From Thermobispora bispora DSM 43833 (lineage in GTDB: Bacteria; Actinomycetota; Actinomycetes; Streptosporangiales; Streptosporangiaceae), in contig NC_014165.1 in the NCBI RefSeq assembly GCF_000092645.1, forward strand, positions 1,488,001-1,552,000: a DNA stretch of 64,000 bases, given 5' to 3'. Shown here piece after piece: positions 37,398 to 51,925 of the stretch; position 1 is the first letter of the stretch, and every line of letters starts with the position of its first letter. The notes beneath the pieces are model-generated. The model saw only the letters and a program-made list of their open reading frames with translations. It had not been told where the DNA came from and did not search any database. Made by a program: the position numbers and the translations under genes.

Positions 37398-38238
37398 GCG
37401 GGCCTGCGGCGTGGCGGCGCCCGCCGCGGCCGCCCGTACCGGCCCGCCATCCGCGTCGGGCGGGCCGGCCCGGGCGCGCCGTGCGCCGGCGACCGGCTCG
37501 CGAGCCGGCCGGGCCGCGGCCGGGCCCGGTCCCGCCGCGCGGCCGGGTTCCTGCCAAGTCGTCACACCCCTTGGGCGTGTCCGCCGGCGGGTCGTGCCGC
37601 GCGGGCGGGGTTCCGCCCTCCGGCGGGCCCTCGGGCGTACGGGGACGGCGGTACCGGACGGCGGCCGACCACGCCGCGGCCGGCCGGGGCCGGGGCGTAC
37701 GGGCGACGGTGGGCGGAGTGGGCCGGGGTCCGGCCGCGATGGACCGGCGGGAGGTTGACAGCCACCTGGAGTCGAAAGTATGTTCGAACGCGCGAGGGTT
37801 CGCGCTCGCGTTCCCGCAGCCGGAAGCGCCCCGTCGGCGGCGGGACGGGCACGGTGCCGGCACTCCCGTCGGTGTCCGCCGGAACCGGCCCGGCGTTGGG
37901 CGGGCACTGGCCGGCGCGGCCGGGCGGGGGGAGGGGAAGCTCCTCGCCCGGCCGCGTCCTCGTTCCGGGCCGGGCCGAAGCCGGTGATGGCGGGGCCGGG
38001 GGCGGTCACGCGCGCGACCGGTGGCACCTCACCCGGCCGGGGAAGAAGCCGGCTCGGTGAGACGGTCCCGCGCGCGGCCCGTGGCACCAGCACCCGGCCG
38101 CCCGCCGGCGGGCGGCCGGACCGATCGCCAGGGCAGCGGCCGGATGGACGCCAGAGCACCCGATTTTGTCGGTGCCATCTGCGACGGTGAAGGTGACCGG
38201 CGATCCACGCCGGGGTGCTACGGCTCAAGGAGTGCGGG
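37398..38238. other. long gene-free stretch containing an SOS-type promoter
   Basis: About 840 nt between the transpeptidase and the HEPN gene. No frame shows the codon pattern of a real gene. The notable element is a TTGACA...TATGTT promoter overlapped by an SOS-like box at 37772-37787 (separate entry). The 450 nt between it and the HEPN gene is Arg/Pro/Gly-rich in all frames and may be decayed coding sequence. Confidence 0.5.
37755..37787 (+). promoter_or_regulatory. promoter with LexA (SOS) box
   Basis: TTGACA (37755-37760) and TATGTT (37779-37784) are 18 nt apart. A 16-bp dyad TCGAAA-GTAT-GTTCGA (37772-37787) covers the -10. It matches the actinobacterial LexA box TCGAAC-N4-GTTCGA at 11 of 12 fixed positions. 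No obvious gene starts just downstream; the nearest is the HEPN gene at 38239. Confidence 0.65.
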
Positions 38239-38670
38239 ATGATCGGACACAGCGGTGGACGCAGCGGCCCCCGGGTCTCGCAGCGTGTCCTGGCGCATCT
38301 CGCCGAGGCGAGGGCCTGCCTGGACGAGGCGGCGGCCGCGGCCACGCCGGCGGAGCGGTACGTGGCGGCCCATCTCGCGGCCCTGCGGGCGGCCGCCGGT
38401 CTCATCGCGGCGCGGCCGGCCCGGATCGCCCGGCGCCGCCGGCTGCGCAGCGCGTGGGAGATGCTCCCCGAGGCCGAGCCCGGGCTCGCCGAATGGGCGG
38501 CCTATTTCCAGCTCAGCGCCGCCAAGCGAGCCGCGGCGGAGGCGGGCATGGTGCGGGGGATCACCTGGCGCGACGCCGACGAGCTGCTCGCCGAGGCGGG
38601 ACGGTTCGTCGAGGAGGTCGAGTCGATCCTCGGGGTCACGAGCCAGCCGGTACTCCCCCTCGCCGGATAG
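38239..38670 (+). CDS. SAV_6107-type HEPN domain protein
   Basis: 143 residues, all-helical, with RVLAHLAEARACLDEAAAAATPAERYVAAHLAALRAA split over helices 1 and 2 and WRDADELLAEAGRFVEEVE near the end. It matches my memory of the SAV_6107-like HEPN family, predicted nucleic-acid-linked proteins of actinobacteria that often sit beside Y-family and DnaE-type DNA polymerases. No polymerase gene is present here. ATG 38239 has AAGGAG 6 nt upstream. A LexA-type promoter lies 450 nt upstream. Catalytic RX4-6H residues are not evident, so RNase activity is uncertain. Confidence 0.72.
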   Translation: MIGHSGGRSGPRVSQRVLAHLAEARACLDEAAAAATPAERYVAAHLAALRAAAGLIAARPARIARRRRLRSAWEMLPEAEPGLAEWAAYFQLSAAKRAAAEAGMVRGITWRDADELLAEAGRFVEEVESILGVTSQPVLPLAG

Positions 38671-38879
38671 CGGGCCGCCGCCAGAAGGGAAAGTGCGCCA
38701 CCGGGAGACAGGAGCGCCACCGCCGGCGGACGGCCCATCCGCGCGTGCACGGTTCGCCGATCCGGTGCCGGGCCGGTGGTCCGCCGCCCGGAGTCTCCGG
38801 CGGCCCCGGGCCGCCCCGCGGAGTGGGCGGTGGGGCACCGGGAGGAGGCGGCGGTGCCGGGACGCCCGGCGGACCGGCG

Positions 38880-39377
38880 TCAGGACGACGACTCGACCGC
38901 GCCCCGTGCCTCCGGGTCGAGCACGCCCCAGCTGATGAACTCCTCGGTCAGCTCCGCGGGCGACTTGTCGTAGATCACCGCGAGCGAGCGCAGGTCCTCC
39001 TGGCGGATGGAGAGCACCTTGCCGTTGTAGTCACCGCGCTGGCTCTGGATGGTGGCGACGTAGCGGGCCAGCGGACCGACCTTCTCCTTCGGGAGCTGGG
39101 CCAGCCGCTCCAGGTTGATCACCAGCTTCGGGGTGGGAGCGACGGGAGCGGGGGAGTTGCCCCCGGGAAGCAGCTCGGCGACCGGCACTCCGTAGAACTC
39201 GGCCAGCTCGGCGAGCTTCTGCACGGTCACCGCGCGGTCCCCACGCTCGTAGGAGCCCACCACGACGGCCTTCCACCGGCCGCGGGACTTCTCTTCCACC
39301 CCGTGCAGCGAGAGCCCCTGCTGGGTGCGGATGGCGCGGAGCCGTGCTCCGAGCGACTTGGCGTAGTCAGATGGCAT
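38880..39377 (-). CDS. bldD: developmental regulator BldD
   Basis: 165 residues. The N-terminal helix-turn-helix (YAKSLGARLRAIRTQQGLSL, VVVGSYERGDRAVTVQKL) is nearly invariant in BldD. The C-terminal domain has RGD-x8-RQED (RGDYNGKVLSIRQEDLR), matching the RXD-X8-RXXD signature that binds tetrameric cyclic di-GMP in Streptomyces. In that setting BldD represses sporulation genes during growth. It diverges from pyrR, as in other actinobacteria. ATG 39377 lies after a GGGGGCC stretch; the leader contains TAGATA. BldD usually represses its own gene. Confidence 0.95.
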   Translation of the reverse strand: MPSDYAKSLGARLRAIRTQQGLSLHGVEEKSRGRWKAVVVGSYERGDRAVTVQKLAELAEFYGVPVAELLPGGNSPAPVAPTPKLVINLERLAQLPKEKVGPLARYVATIQSQRGDYNGKVLSIRQEDLRSLAVIYDKSPAELTEEFISWGVLDPEARGAVESSS

Positions 39378-39519
39378 CGTCTGGCCCCCGGCTATCTATT
39401 TGAGTTCTCACTTGATTGTGCGTCCTTGTCCTAAGGGTTCCGAACACCGGGGTCGGTGCCTGGCGGCAACCTTCGGTGAGCACTGCGTCGGCTTTTACCC
39501 AGGAAGGTCGCGAGGTGTG

Positions 39520-39534
39520 GTTACGCGCAGTGAC
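39520..39534. promoter_or_regulatory. candidate BldD-type site
   Basis: GTTAC (39520-39524) and GTGAC (39530-39534) with a 5-nt gap lie 143 nt upstream of bldD, between bldD and pyrR. They resemble half-sites reported for BldD (GTnAC), but the arrangement is not a clear inverted repeat. Low confidence. Confidence 0.25.
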
Positions 39535-39544
39535 GGTAAAGCTC

Positions 39545-39562
39545 CTTGACCGAAAGGTCAAG
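39545..39562. other. 7-bp hairpin with GAAA tetraloop
   Basis: CTTGACC (39545-39551), GAAA, GGTCAAG (39556-39562): a perfect stem with a GNRA loop, followed on the plus strand by six A residues. It sits in the bldD-pyrR spacer. It could be an RNA structure or a protein site. Confidence 0.5.
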
Positions 39563-39710
39563 CTGATCGGAAAAAAGTCCCTTGGCCGCCGGTCTCGTGA
39601 AATGCCCGGACAGCCTGGCCCGGCGCCGGTGCCGCCCCGGTCACCCGCCCCACCGCCTGCCGGACCGCCCTGGACCTGCTGATACCCTTAAGCGGCCGGA
39701 CATCCCTTTA

Positions 39711-41235
<1,525 letters not shown>

Positions 41236-41239
<4 letters not shown>

Positions 41240-42537
41240 CGACCGTGCTCATCACGGGCGCCCGGGTGCTCGGCGGCCCGGCGCGCGACATCCTGATCCG
41301 CGACGGCGTCATCGCCGAGCTCGGCCGGCTCACCGGAACCGCCGCCGACCTCACGGTCGACGCCGACGGCCTGATCGCCCTCCCCGGGCTGGTCGACCTG
41401 CACACCCACCTGCGCGAGCCGGGCCGGGAGGACGCCGAGACCATCGAGACCGGGACCCAGGCCGCCGCGCTCGGCGGGTTCACCGCGGTCCACGCCATGG
41501 CGAACACCTCCCCGGTCGCCGACACCGCCGGGGTGGTCGAGCAGGTCTGGCGGCTCGGCCGGACCTACGGCCACTGCGACGTCCAGCCGGTCGGCGCGGT
41601 CACCGCGGGCCTGCAGGGCAGGCAGCTCGCCGAGCTCGGCGCCATGGCCGACTCGGCCGCCCGGGTCCGGGTCTTCTCCGACGACGGCAACTGCGTCTCC
41701 GACGCGGTGCTCATGCGCCGGGCGCTCGAGTACGTCAAGGCGTTCGACGGAGTGATCGCCCAGCACGCCCAGGAGCCGCGGCTCACCGAGGGGGCCCAGC
41801 TCAACGAGGGCGAGGTGTCGGCCAGGCTCGGGCTCGCCGGCTGGCCGGCCGTGGCCGAGGAGGCGATCGTCGCCCGGGACTGCCTGCTCGCCGCGCACGT
41901 CGGCTCCCGGCTGCACATCTGCCACGTGTCCACCGCCGGATCGGTGGAGATCATCCGCTGGGCCAAGTCGAAGGGCTGGAACGTCACCGCGGAGGTCACC
42001 CCGCACCACCTGCTGCTCACCGACTCCTACGCGGAGAACTCGCCGCTCGGGCCGTACAACCCGATCTACAAGGTGAACCCGCCGCTGCGCACCGAGGCGG
42101 ACGTGCGGGCGCTGCGCGAGGCGCTCGCCGACGGCACGATCGACTGCGTCGCCACCGACCACGCCCCGCACCCGGTCGAGGCCAAGGAGACCGAGTGGGC
42201 GGCCGCGGCCATGGGGATGATCGGGCTGGAGACCGCCCTGTCGGTGGTGCAGGAGACCATGGTCGAGACCGGCCTGCTCGACTGGGCCGGCGTCGCCGAC
42301 CGCATGTCCTACCGCCCGGCCCGCATCGGCAGGCTCTCCGGGCACGGCCGGCCGATCGAGGTCGGCGCCCCCGCCAACATCACGCTGTACGACCCGTCGG
42401 TGCGGGCGCCGGTCGACCCCTCGGCGATGGCGTCGAAGAGCAGGAACACCCCCTATCAGGGCATGACGTTGCCCGGGCGCGTCGTGGCCACGTTCCTCCG
42501 CGGCCGCCCCACCGTGCTGGAAGGGAAGCTGGCATGA
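41236..42537 (+). CDS. pyrC: dihydroorotase
   Basis: 433 residues from GTG 41236 (GTGA overlap with pyrB). The class I dihydroorotase metal motif is [20 protein letters not shown]; other ligand blocks are [40 protein letters not shown] and [10 protein letters not shown]. It closes carbamoyl aspartate to dihydroorotate. It overlaps carA by 4 nt. In Streptomyces a PH-domain membrane protein gene separates pyrC and carA; it is absent here. Confidence 0.96.
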
Positions 42538-43644
42538 CCGCGCTGCTCGTGCTGGAGGACGGCCGGGTCTTCACGGGGACGCCCTACGGCGCCGTCGGGG
42601 AGACGTTCGGCGAGATGGTCTTCAACACCGGCATGACCGGGTACCAGGAGGTGCTCACCGACCCCTCCTACCACCGGCAGATCGTCGCGATGACCGCGCC
42701 GCACATCGGCAACACCGGGGTCAACCTCGAGGACGCGGAGTCGCGCCGGGTCTGGGTCGCCGGCTACGTGGTGCGCGAGCCGTCGCGGATCGCCTCGAGC
42801 TGGCGCGCCACCGGCACCCTCGGCGACTACCTCGCCGAGCACGGGGTGGTCGGGATCGCCATGCCCGGCACCCGGGCGCTCACCCGCCACCTGCGCGAGC
42901 GGGGGGCGATGCGCGCCGGGATCTTCTCCGGCGACGCCCTCGCCCCGGTCGAGGAGCTGGTCGAGCGGGTCCGGCGCTCGCCCGAGATGACCGGGGCCGA
43001 CCTCGCCCGGGAGGTGAGCACGCCCGAGCCGTACGTGGTGCCCGCGAACGGGCGGAAGCGCTTCACCGTGGCCGCGGTCGACCTGGGCGTGAAGGCGATG
43101 ACCGTGCGGCGGCTCACCGACCGCGGCTGCGAGGTGCACGTGCTGCCCGCCGGGGCCACCGCGGAGGAGATCCTCGCCCGCGACCCGGACGGAGTGTTCT
43201 TCTCCAACGGCCCCGGCGACCCGGCCGCCGCCGGGTACGCGGTCGAGGCGCTGCGCGGGGTGCTCGACGCCGGCAGGCCGTTCTTCGGCATCTGCTTCGG
43301 CAACCAGATCTTCGGCCGCGCGCTCGGGCTCGGCACGTACAAGCTCAAGTACGGCCACCGGGGGGTGAACCAGCCGGTGAAGGACCTGCGCACCGGCCGG
43401 GTGGCCATCTCCGCGCACAACCACGGCTTCGCCGTGCAGGCGCCGGTCGGCGAGCCGTTCGACACGCCGTACGGCCCGGCCGAGGTGACCCACGTCAACC
43501 TCAACGACGGGTGCGTGGAAGGGCTCCGGCTGATCGACCGGCCGGCCTTCAGCGTCCAGTACCACCCGGAGGCGGCGGCCGGGCCGCACGACGCGGGGTA
43601 CCTGTTCGACCGGTTCTGCGAGCTGATGGAGAAGGGGGACCAGG

Positions 43645-43652
<8 letters not shown>
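42534..43652 (+). CDS. carA: carbamoyl phosphate synthetase small subunit
   Basis: 372 residues. The N-terminal CarA part ([33 protein letters not shown]) is followed by a class I glutamine amidotransferase with the nucleophile in [16 protein letters not shown] and the His-Glu pair in [14 protein letters not shown]. It supplies ammonia from glutamine to CarB. It overlaps pyrC by 4 nt and carB by 8 nt, so the complex subunits are translationally coupled. The amidotransferase triad appears intact. Confidence 0.97.
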
Positions 43653-46919
<3,267 letters not shown>

Positions 46920-46923
<4 letters not shown>

Positions 46924-47170
46924 GCGGACGGAGTGGACCGGCCATGCCGGTCCGCGAAGTGAGCGAGGCTCCGAAGCCGGCCATGGGTGCCGTGGCTGGG
47001 GCCTGAGCGGACGGAGTGGACCGGCCATGCCGGTCCGCGAAGTGCGCGAGGGTCCGGAGCCCACCATGGGAGCTGTGGCTGCGGGCCTGAGCGATCCGTG
47101 CGGGGCGGCATGGCCGTTCCGTGCGGTGAGCGAGGGCCCGAAGTCGGCCGCGGGCGCCCTGGCCGTGGAC
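46920..47170. repeat. 83-84 nt tandem repeats with hairpins
   Basis: Unit 1 begins at the carB stop (46921) with TGAGCGGACGGAGTGGACC, unit 2 at 47004 (period 83) and a diverged unit 3 at 47088 (period 84). Units 1 and 2 share about 45 identical leading bases, including a hairpin GGACCGGC-CAT-GCCGGTCC (46935-46953; 47018-47036). The non-multiple-of-three period and frame changes argue against coding. Later parts of each unit vary. Confidence 0.85.
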
Positions 47171-47295
47171 CTTCGCGGGCCGGACGGTCCTTGCCGCGCG
47201 GCTCGGGCGGGCCCGGTGCCGGTGGGCGCCTGACCGTGGGTGCGCGCGTGGGCCTGAAGCCGGCCGCGGGTCCCCGGCCGAGGCCCGTGGGAAAC

Positions 47296-47365
47296 CGGGC
47301 GGGCCGGTTCGGCCGTTCCGTGTGGTGAGCGAGGGCCCGAGACCGGCCGTGGGCGCCCTGGCCGC
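47296..47365. repeat. degenerate fourth copy of the post-carB repeat
   Basis: The segment containing GGCCGTTCCGTGTGGTGAGC and GAGGGCCCGAGACCGGCC (about 47310-47347) parallels unit 3 (about 47112-47150, GGCCGTTCCGTGCGGTGAGC). The intervening 130 nt (47171-47295) is unrelated or too diverged. The whole spacer 46924-47493 has no gene. Confidence 0.6.
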
Positions 47366-47493
47366 CGGCCGGGCGTGCCGGGCGGTCCCGGCAGCGCCGG
47401 TCCGCCGGCCGTGGCTGCGTGACCGGGCGGGCGGAAGGCCCCCGGTGCCGGGCCGGGCCCGCCGAGCCGAGGGAGAGGCCGAGGGAGCAGGGA

Positions 47494-48351
47494 GTGGCCG
47501 CAAGTCCGGTTCAGGTGACGGGCACGGTGCTGACGACGCGCCAGGTGGACGCCTATCATGCGCTCACCGTGGTGGCGCCGGGCATCGCCGACAGGTTCCG
47601 CCCCGGTCACTTCGTCACCGTCGCCGTCGGCGGCCCCGGGTCGTCGATGATCACCCGGCGCGCCCTCTCCATCCACGACGTCACACCGGACTACGGGGGC
47701 ACGGTGGAGCTGGTCTTCAGCGTGCGCGGGCCGGGGACGGCCTGGCTGGCCGGTCTGCGCGCCCGCGACACGCTCGACCTGGTCGGCCCGCTCGGCCGCC
47801 CGTTCCCGCTGCCGCGCGATCCGTGCACCTGCGTGCTGGTGGGGTGGGAGTACGGCTCGGCCCCGCTGTTCGCGCTGGGGGACGTCCTGCAGCGCCGCGG
47901 GTGCCGGATCGACTTCATGCTGGGCGCGAAGACCGCCGACCGCGTCTTCGGCGCGCTGCGGGCCCGCAGGATGGCGGAGACGACAACGCTCGTCACGGAG
48001 GACGGTTCGCTCGGCCTGCGGGGCACGGTGATCGACGTCCTGCCCGGGGTGATCGCGGACACCCGGGCGGACGTGGTCTACGCGAGCGGGCCGATGCCGG
48101 TGCTCCGCGGCGCCACCGCGGTCGCCGTGGAGTTCGGGATCCCGATCCAGGTGGCGGTGGAGGAGTCGATGGCCTGCGGCATCGGCATCTGCATGACCTG
48201 CGTGGTGCCGGTGATCGGCGAGGACGGCGTCACCAGGATGGTCCGCGCGTGCACGGAGGGGCCCGTGTTCCGCGGCGAGCGGGTACGGTTCGGCGACGTG
48301 GGGACGATCCCGTTCGACGCGCTCGGCGCACCTGGGGGCCGGCATGCCTGA
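47494..48351 (+). CDS. pyrK: dihydroorotate dehydrogenase electron transfer subunit
   Basis: About 285 residues. The FAD/NAD-type reductase core has ITRRALSIHDV near residue 55 and VYASGPMPVL, followed by the 2Fe-2S cysteines in SMACGIGICMTCVVP and a fourth Cys in VRACTEGPVF. PyrK passes electrons from PyrD to NAD in class 1B enzymes. GTG 47494 has GGGAG about 6 nt upstream. It follows the 570-nt repeat-bearing spacer, so it may have its own promoter or depend on read-through from carB. Confidence 0.9.
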   Translation: MAASPVQVTGTVLTTRQVDAYHALTVVAPGIADRFRPGHFVTVAVGGPGSSMITRRALSIHDVTPDYGGTVELVFSVRGPGTAWLAGLRARDTLDLVGPLGRPFPLPRDPCTCVLVGWEYGSAPLFALGDVLQRRGCRIDFMLGAKTADRVFGALRARRMAETTTLVTEDGSLGLRGTVIDVLPGVIADTRADVVYASGPMPVLRGATAVAVEFGIPIQVAVEESMACGIGICMTCVVPVIGEDGVTRMVRACTEGPVFRGERVRFGDVGTIPFDALGAPGGRHA

Positions 48352-48438
48352 GGCGGTGCGCGGGCGCGCCCATGCCCTGGTCGGCGCGAGGCGGGGTGAG
48401 CGGCCATAGCCGTCGATCTGCGGACCTACCTCGCCCAT

Positions 48439-49380
48439 GTGGAGCTGCCCAACCCGGTGCTGACCGCGGCCGGCTGCGGCGGCACCGGGCGCGAGCTCGC
48501 GCACTTCTACGACCTGCGGCGGCTGGGGGCCTTCGTCACCCGGTCGATCACGGTCACGCCGCGGGCGGGGCGGCCGACGCCGCGGATGGCGGAGACGCCG
48601 TCCGGGCTGCTCACCGGCGTGGGGTTGCAGGGCCCGGGCGTCGACGCCTTCCTGGAGCGGGAGCTGCCCTGGCTCGCGCAGCGGGGGGTGCGGACCATCG
48701 TGTCGATCGGCGGGAGCACGGTGTCGGAGTACACCACGCTCGCCCGGCGGCTCGCCGACGAGCACGCGATCATGGCGGTCGAGGTGAACCTCTCGTGCCC
48801 GAACGCCGAGGATCGGGGTAGGGTATTCGGCCGCGACGGGTCAGCGGCCGCCGAGGTGGTGTCCGCGGTGCGCGCGGTGACGCGGTACGACGTCCCGGTC
48901 ATCGCCAAGCTCCCCCCTGACGTGACCGACATCGTGGCCGTGGCGCGTTCGTGTGTGGACGGCGGCGCCGACGCGCTCACGCTGATCAACACACCGCTCG
49001 GCATGAGCATCGACGTGGACGCCATGCGCCCGGCGCTCGCGGCGGGGGTCGGGGGCCTGTCCGGCCCGGCCGTGCGGCCGCTCGCGGTGCGCTGCGTGTG
49101 GCAGGTCCACGCCGCCCTGCCCGGCGTCCCGATCGTCGGCGTCGGCGGCGTGGCGACCGGGAGGGACGCCCTGGAGCTGATCCTGGCCGGCGCGTGCGCG
49201 GTCGGCGTGGGCACCGCCATGTTCCAGGACCCGTACGCCTGCCTGCGCGTCCTGCGAGAGCTGGAGGAGCTGCTCCGGGAGCGCGGGTTCGACCGGGTGG
49301 CGGACGCGGTGGGCCTCGCCCACCGGCCGGCGGGGCCCGGTCTCCGTGAGACCGACGATCTTGAGGAGAGTTCCCTGTGA
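48439..49380 (+). CDS. pyrD: dihydroorotate dehydrogenase, class 1B catalytic subunit
   Basis: 313 residues from GTG 48439, or 324 from an ATA at 48406. The FMN-barrel motifs are [30 protein letters not shown] (catalytic Cys of class 1 enzymes), [15 protein letters not shown] and [19 protein letters not shown]. It oxidises dihydroorotate with PyrK and NAD. The normal N-terminus of actinobacterial homologues, M-x-VDLRT..., aligns with [12 protein letters not shown] just upstream, where ATA replaces the usual ATG and GGGGTGA lies 6 nt before it. An in-frame TGA at 48397 excludes a longer start. It overlaps pyrF by 4 nt. Confidence 0.93.
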   Translation: MELPNPVLTAAGCGGTGRELAHFYDLRRLGAFVTRSITVTPRAGRPTPRMAETPSGLLTGVGLQGPGVDAFLERELPWLAQRGVRTIVSIGGSTVSEYTTLARRLADEHAIMAVEVNLSCPNAEDRGRVFGRDGSAAAEVVSAVRAVTRYDVPVIAKLPPDVTDIVAVARSCVDGGADALTLINTPLGMSIDVDAMRPALAAGVGGLSGPAVRPLAVRCVWQVHAALPGVPIVGVGGVATGRDALELILAGACAVGVGTAMFQDPYACLRVLRELEELLRERGFDRVADAVGLAHRPAGPGLRETDDLEESSL

Positions 49381-50075
49381 CGACGCCAGCTCCCATCGCC
49401 GTCGCCCTCGACGCGCCGGACCTGGAGACCGCGGCCCGCTGGGCGGGCCTGGTGACCCCCCACGTGTCGACCGTGAAGGTGGGCCTGGAACTCTACCTCC
49501 GCTACGGCCCGGACGTGATCGCGTCGGTGCGCGGCGCGAGCGGGGTGCAGGTCTTCCTGGATCTCAAGCTCCATGACATCCCCAACACCGTGGGGGCGGC
49601 GGCGCGGGCGGTCGCCCGGCTCAGGCCCGCGATCCTCACCGTCCACGCCGCCGGCGGCGCGGCGATGATCCGGGCCGCGGTGGAGGCGGCGCCGCACACC
49701 AAGATCGCCGCCGTGACGCTGCTGACGTCGCTGTCCGCCGCCGACCTCGGCGAGATCGGCATCCAGGGCCCGCCGTCGGACGCGGTCCGCCGCCTGGCCG
49801 CCCTGGCGGTGGAGGCGGGCGCCCAGGCGCTCGTCTGCTCCCCGCAGGAGGTCGCGGCGGTCCGGGCCGAGGTGGGGCCGGACATCATGCTCATCACCCC
49901 GGGCGTACGGCCGGCCGGCGCCGACACCCAGGACCAGGCCCGGGTGGCGACCCCGGAGGAGGCGATCGCCAACGGGGCCGATCTCCTCGTGATCGGCCGC
50001 CCGATCACGGGCGCGCCCGATCCGGGCGCGGCCGCGGCCGCGATCGCCGCGGCGCTGCGGCGTGCCGTCCCCTGA
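49377..50075 (+). CDS. pyrF: orotidine 5'-phosphate decarboxylase
   Basis: 232 residues, group 1 type. The catalytic Asp-Lys-Asp is in [20 protein letters not shown]; the phosphate loop is ITPGVRP and the end [17 protein letters not shown]. It makes UMP, the last step of the operon. GTG 49377 overlaps the pyrD stop by 4 nt. A short hairpin follows directly after the stop, probably ending the operon. Confidence 0.96.
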   Translation: MTTPAPIAVALDAPDLETAARWAGLVTPHVSTVKVGLELYLRYGPDVIASVRGASGVQVFLDLKLHDIPNTVGAAARAVARLRPAILTVHAAGGAAMIRAAVEAAPHTKIAAVTLLTSLSAADLGEIGIQGPPSDAVRRLAALAVEAGAQALVCSPQEVAAVRAEVGPDIMLITPGVRPAGADTQDQARVATPEEAIANGADLLVIGRPITGAPDPGAAAAAIAAALRRAVP

Positions 50076-50090
50076 CCGGGCGGCGCCCGG
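50076..50090 (+). terminator. short hairpin after pyrF
   Basis: CCGGGC (50076-50081), GGC, GCCCGG (50085-50090) immediately after the stop codon. A 6-bp stem, no U-tract; a weak terminator candidate. Confidence 0.45.
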
Positions 50091-50750
50091 CGAGATGGCC
50101 GCACCCCGCTGCGCGGGCCTCGTTCCGCCGGGCGGGCGTGCACCCGCCTGTCTCACCGCCCGGCCCGGGAAGGCCTGTCCGGCGCGCGCACGGCTCGCGG
50201 CGCGACAGCCGGCCGATGGCGAACGGCCGGTTCCCCGGGCTCCCGCGCCTACGGCTCGCGGGCGCGCATGCGCCGGCGGGTCGGGCCGGGACGGCAGGCC
50301 CCGTGCGGGCACGGCCCGCGGGACGCCTCGCCGGCGTCCGGGCACCCTGCCGGCGGCGCCGGAGCGCGGCGGGGCGACCGCGTACGGGCGTCCGCATGCG
50401 GGCGTCCCTGCGCGGGCGGGTGCAGCCGGGCGACGTGCGGACGGGCACCGGGCGGCCGTGGTGGCCGCGGCGGGCCGCCGTGCGTCACCGGGTTGGCGCG
50501 GCGATCGCGTTCCTGCTATCGATTTCCCGTCGACCGTGCGGAGCGGTGGGCCGGGCCGCATGCTAGCGGATCCGGCCGCGTCCATGATCGGCTTTTCACG
50601 GATCCCGGGTGTCCCGCGAGTCCGGCACGGCCCGCCCGGGACGCCGCCAGACCCGCGTGCCGGCGCGCCGGCGCCGGGCCGGTGGCGCGGCCGTCCCGCC
50701 CGGGGCGGCCGGCGGTCACGGGCGCCGGGCCGCAGGTAAGTTCAGGGTCC
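50091..50750. other. gene-free spacer before mihF
   Basis: About 660 nt, strongly G/C-rich; every open frame is Arg/Gly/Ala/Pro-rich without a ribosome site. I see no RNA gene or repeat. The next 60 nt are A/T-rich and belong to the mihF control region. Confidence 0.5.
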
Positions 50751-50768
50751 ATGGTCGACAAATCGTGA

Positions 50769-50857
50769 TATAAGAGTTACCAATGGTAGTGCCACTTATT
50801 TTGTGGTGAGAGAAACACCCCGTCACGTTGCCGTACGGGGCATAGTCAAGCTAGTTT
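50769..50857 (+). promoter_or_regulatory. promoter region of mihF
   Basis: TTGCCG (50828-50833) and TAGTTT (50852-50857), 18 nt apart, give a good promoter with a start near 50864 and a 40-nt leader. Upstream is an A/T-rich island with dyads TACCA-A-TGGTA (50778-50788) and CCAC...GTGG (50792-50806) and another -10-like TATAAG (50769-50774), so a second promoter or a regulator site is possible. Confidence 0.55.
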
Positions 50858-50902
50858 CCCCTCCCGTCCGAGTACATCGACAGAAATCCGAGGTGACCCG
50901 GC

Positions 50903-51226
50903 GTGGCTCTTCCTCCCCTAACCCCCGAGCAGCGCGCCGCCGCTCTCGAGAAGGCAGCCAAGGCGCGTAAGGAACGTGCTGAGGTGAAAAGCCGCCTCAA
51001 GCGGAACGCGATTTCCCTGTCCGAGGTGCTCCAGGCGGGGCAGACCGACGACGTCATCGGCAAGATGAAGGTCTCCGCCCTGCTCGAGTCGCTCCCGGGC
51101 GTGGGTAAGGTACGCGCCAAGCAGCTCATGGAGCGCCTGGGCATCGCCGAGTCCCGCCGTGTGCGGGGTCTCGGGGCCAACCAGCGCGCTGCTCTGATCC
51201 GAGAGTTCGGCGGCGCCGAGGGCTGA
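50903..51226 (+). CDS. mihF: integration host factor, actinobacterial type (mIHF)
   Basis: 107 residues. Conserved features are the N-terminal LPPLTPEQRAAALEKAAKA helix, the lysine-rich RKERAEVKSRLKR, and the helix-two-turns-helix part LLESLPGVGKVRAKQLMERLG with its ESRRVRGLGANQR end. It is an abundant nucleoid protein that bends DNA and assists phage integration and chromosome organisation. GTG 50903 has GAGGTGA 7 nt upstream. It begins the run mihF-gmk-rpoZ-coaBC. Confidence 0.95.
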   Translation: MALPPLTPEQRAAALEKAAKARKERAEVKSRLKRNAISLSEVLQAGQTDDVIGKMKVSALLESLPGVGKVRAKQLMERLGIAESRRVRGLGANQRAALIREFGGAEG

Positions 51227-51265
51227 TCTCGGCTCCGGTCGAGCGACGTCGAACGGGGGTACGGA

Positions 51266-51913
51266 GTGACCGGCAAGTCCAGGGCCGCTGGAGCCGAGGC
51301 CCATCAGGAAGCCGTGCCCAGCGAGTCCCGGGCTCACGGCGGTGGCTCCTCGCCTCGTAAGCCGCGTCTGACGGTCCTCTCCGGTCCGTCGGGTGTCGGC
51401 AAGTCCACGGTCGTCGCCGAGCTCCGGCGGTCACACCCCGAGGTGTGGCTGTCGGTCTCGGTGACCACCAGGAAGCCCCGCCCGGGGGAGAGGCACGGCG
51501 TCGAGTACTACTTCGTCGATGACGCCGAGTTCGATCGCATGATCGCCTCGGGCGAGCTCCTGGAGTGGGCCGAGTTCGCGGGCCACCGCTACGGTACGCC
51601 CCGCACTCCCGTGCTGCAGCGGCTGGCGGCCGGCGTGCCGGCGCTCCTGGAGATCGATCTCCAGGGGGCCCGGCAGGTGCGGGCCGCCATGCCTGATGCC
51701 CTGCTCGTCTTCCTGGCTCCGCCCAGCTGGGAGGAGCTGGAGCGCCGGCTGCGCGGCAGGGGCACCGAGCCCGCCGACGTGATCGAGCGCCGGCTCCAGG
51801 CCGGGCGGATCGAGATGGCGGCCGAGAAGGAGTTCGACGTCACTTTGGTGAACACGGACGTCAAAGATGTGTGCCGCCGGCTGATAGCCTTGATGACAAA
51901 TTCGCCGAGCTAG
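51266..51913 (+). CDS. gmk: guanylate kinase
   Basis: 215 residues. The P-loop [12 protein letters not shown] is at about residue 39; [35 protein letters not shown] and [16 protein letters not shown] are diagnostic. It phosphorylates GMP to GDP. A Ser/Gly/Ala-rich 30-residue extension precedes the catalytic part. GTG 51266 follows mihF by 39 nt, so they are probably co-transcribed. rpoZ starts 12 nt after its stop. Confidence 0.95.
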   Translation: MTGKSRAAGAEAHQEAVPSESRAHGGGSSPRKPRLTVLSGPSGVGKSTVVAELRRSHPEVWLSVSVTTRKPRPGERHGVEYYFVDDAEFDRMIASGELLEWAEFAGHRYGTPRTPVLQRLAAGVPALLEIDLQGARQVRAAMPDALLVFLAPPSWEELERRLRGRGTEPADVIERRLQAGRIEMAAEKEFDVTLVNTDVKDVCRRLIALMTNSPS

Positions 51914-51925
51914 GGGAATCGCAAC

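Noticed and set aside
37780-38190. 136-codon frame that starts inside the SOS box, considered as a LexA-controlled gene.
   Set aside because: Arg/Ala/Pro-rich, no ribosome site, poor third-position bias and no family motif.
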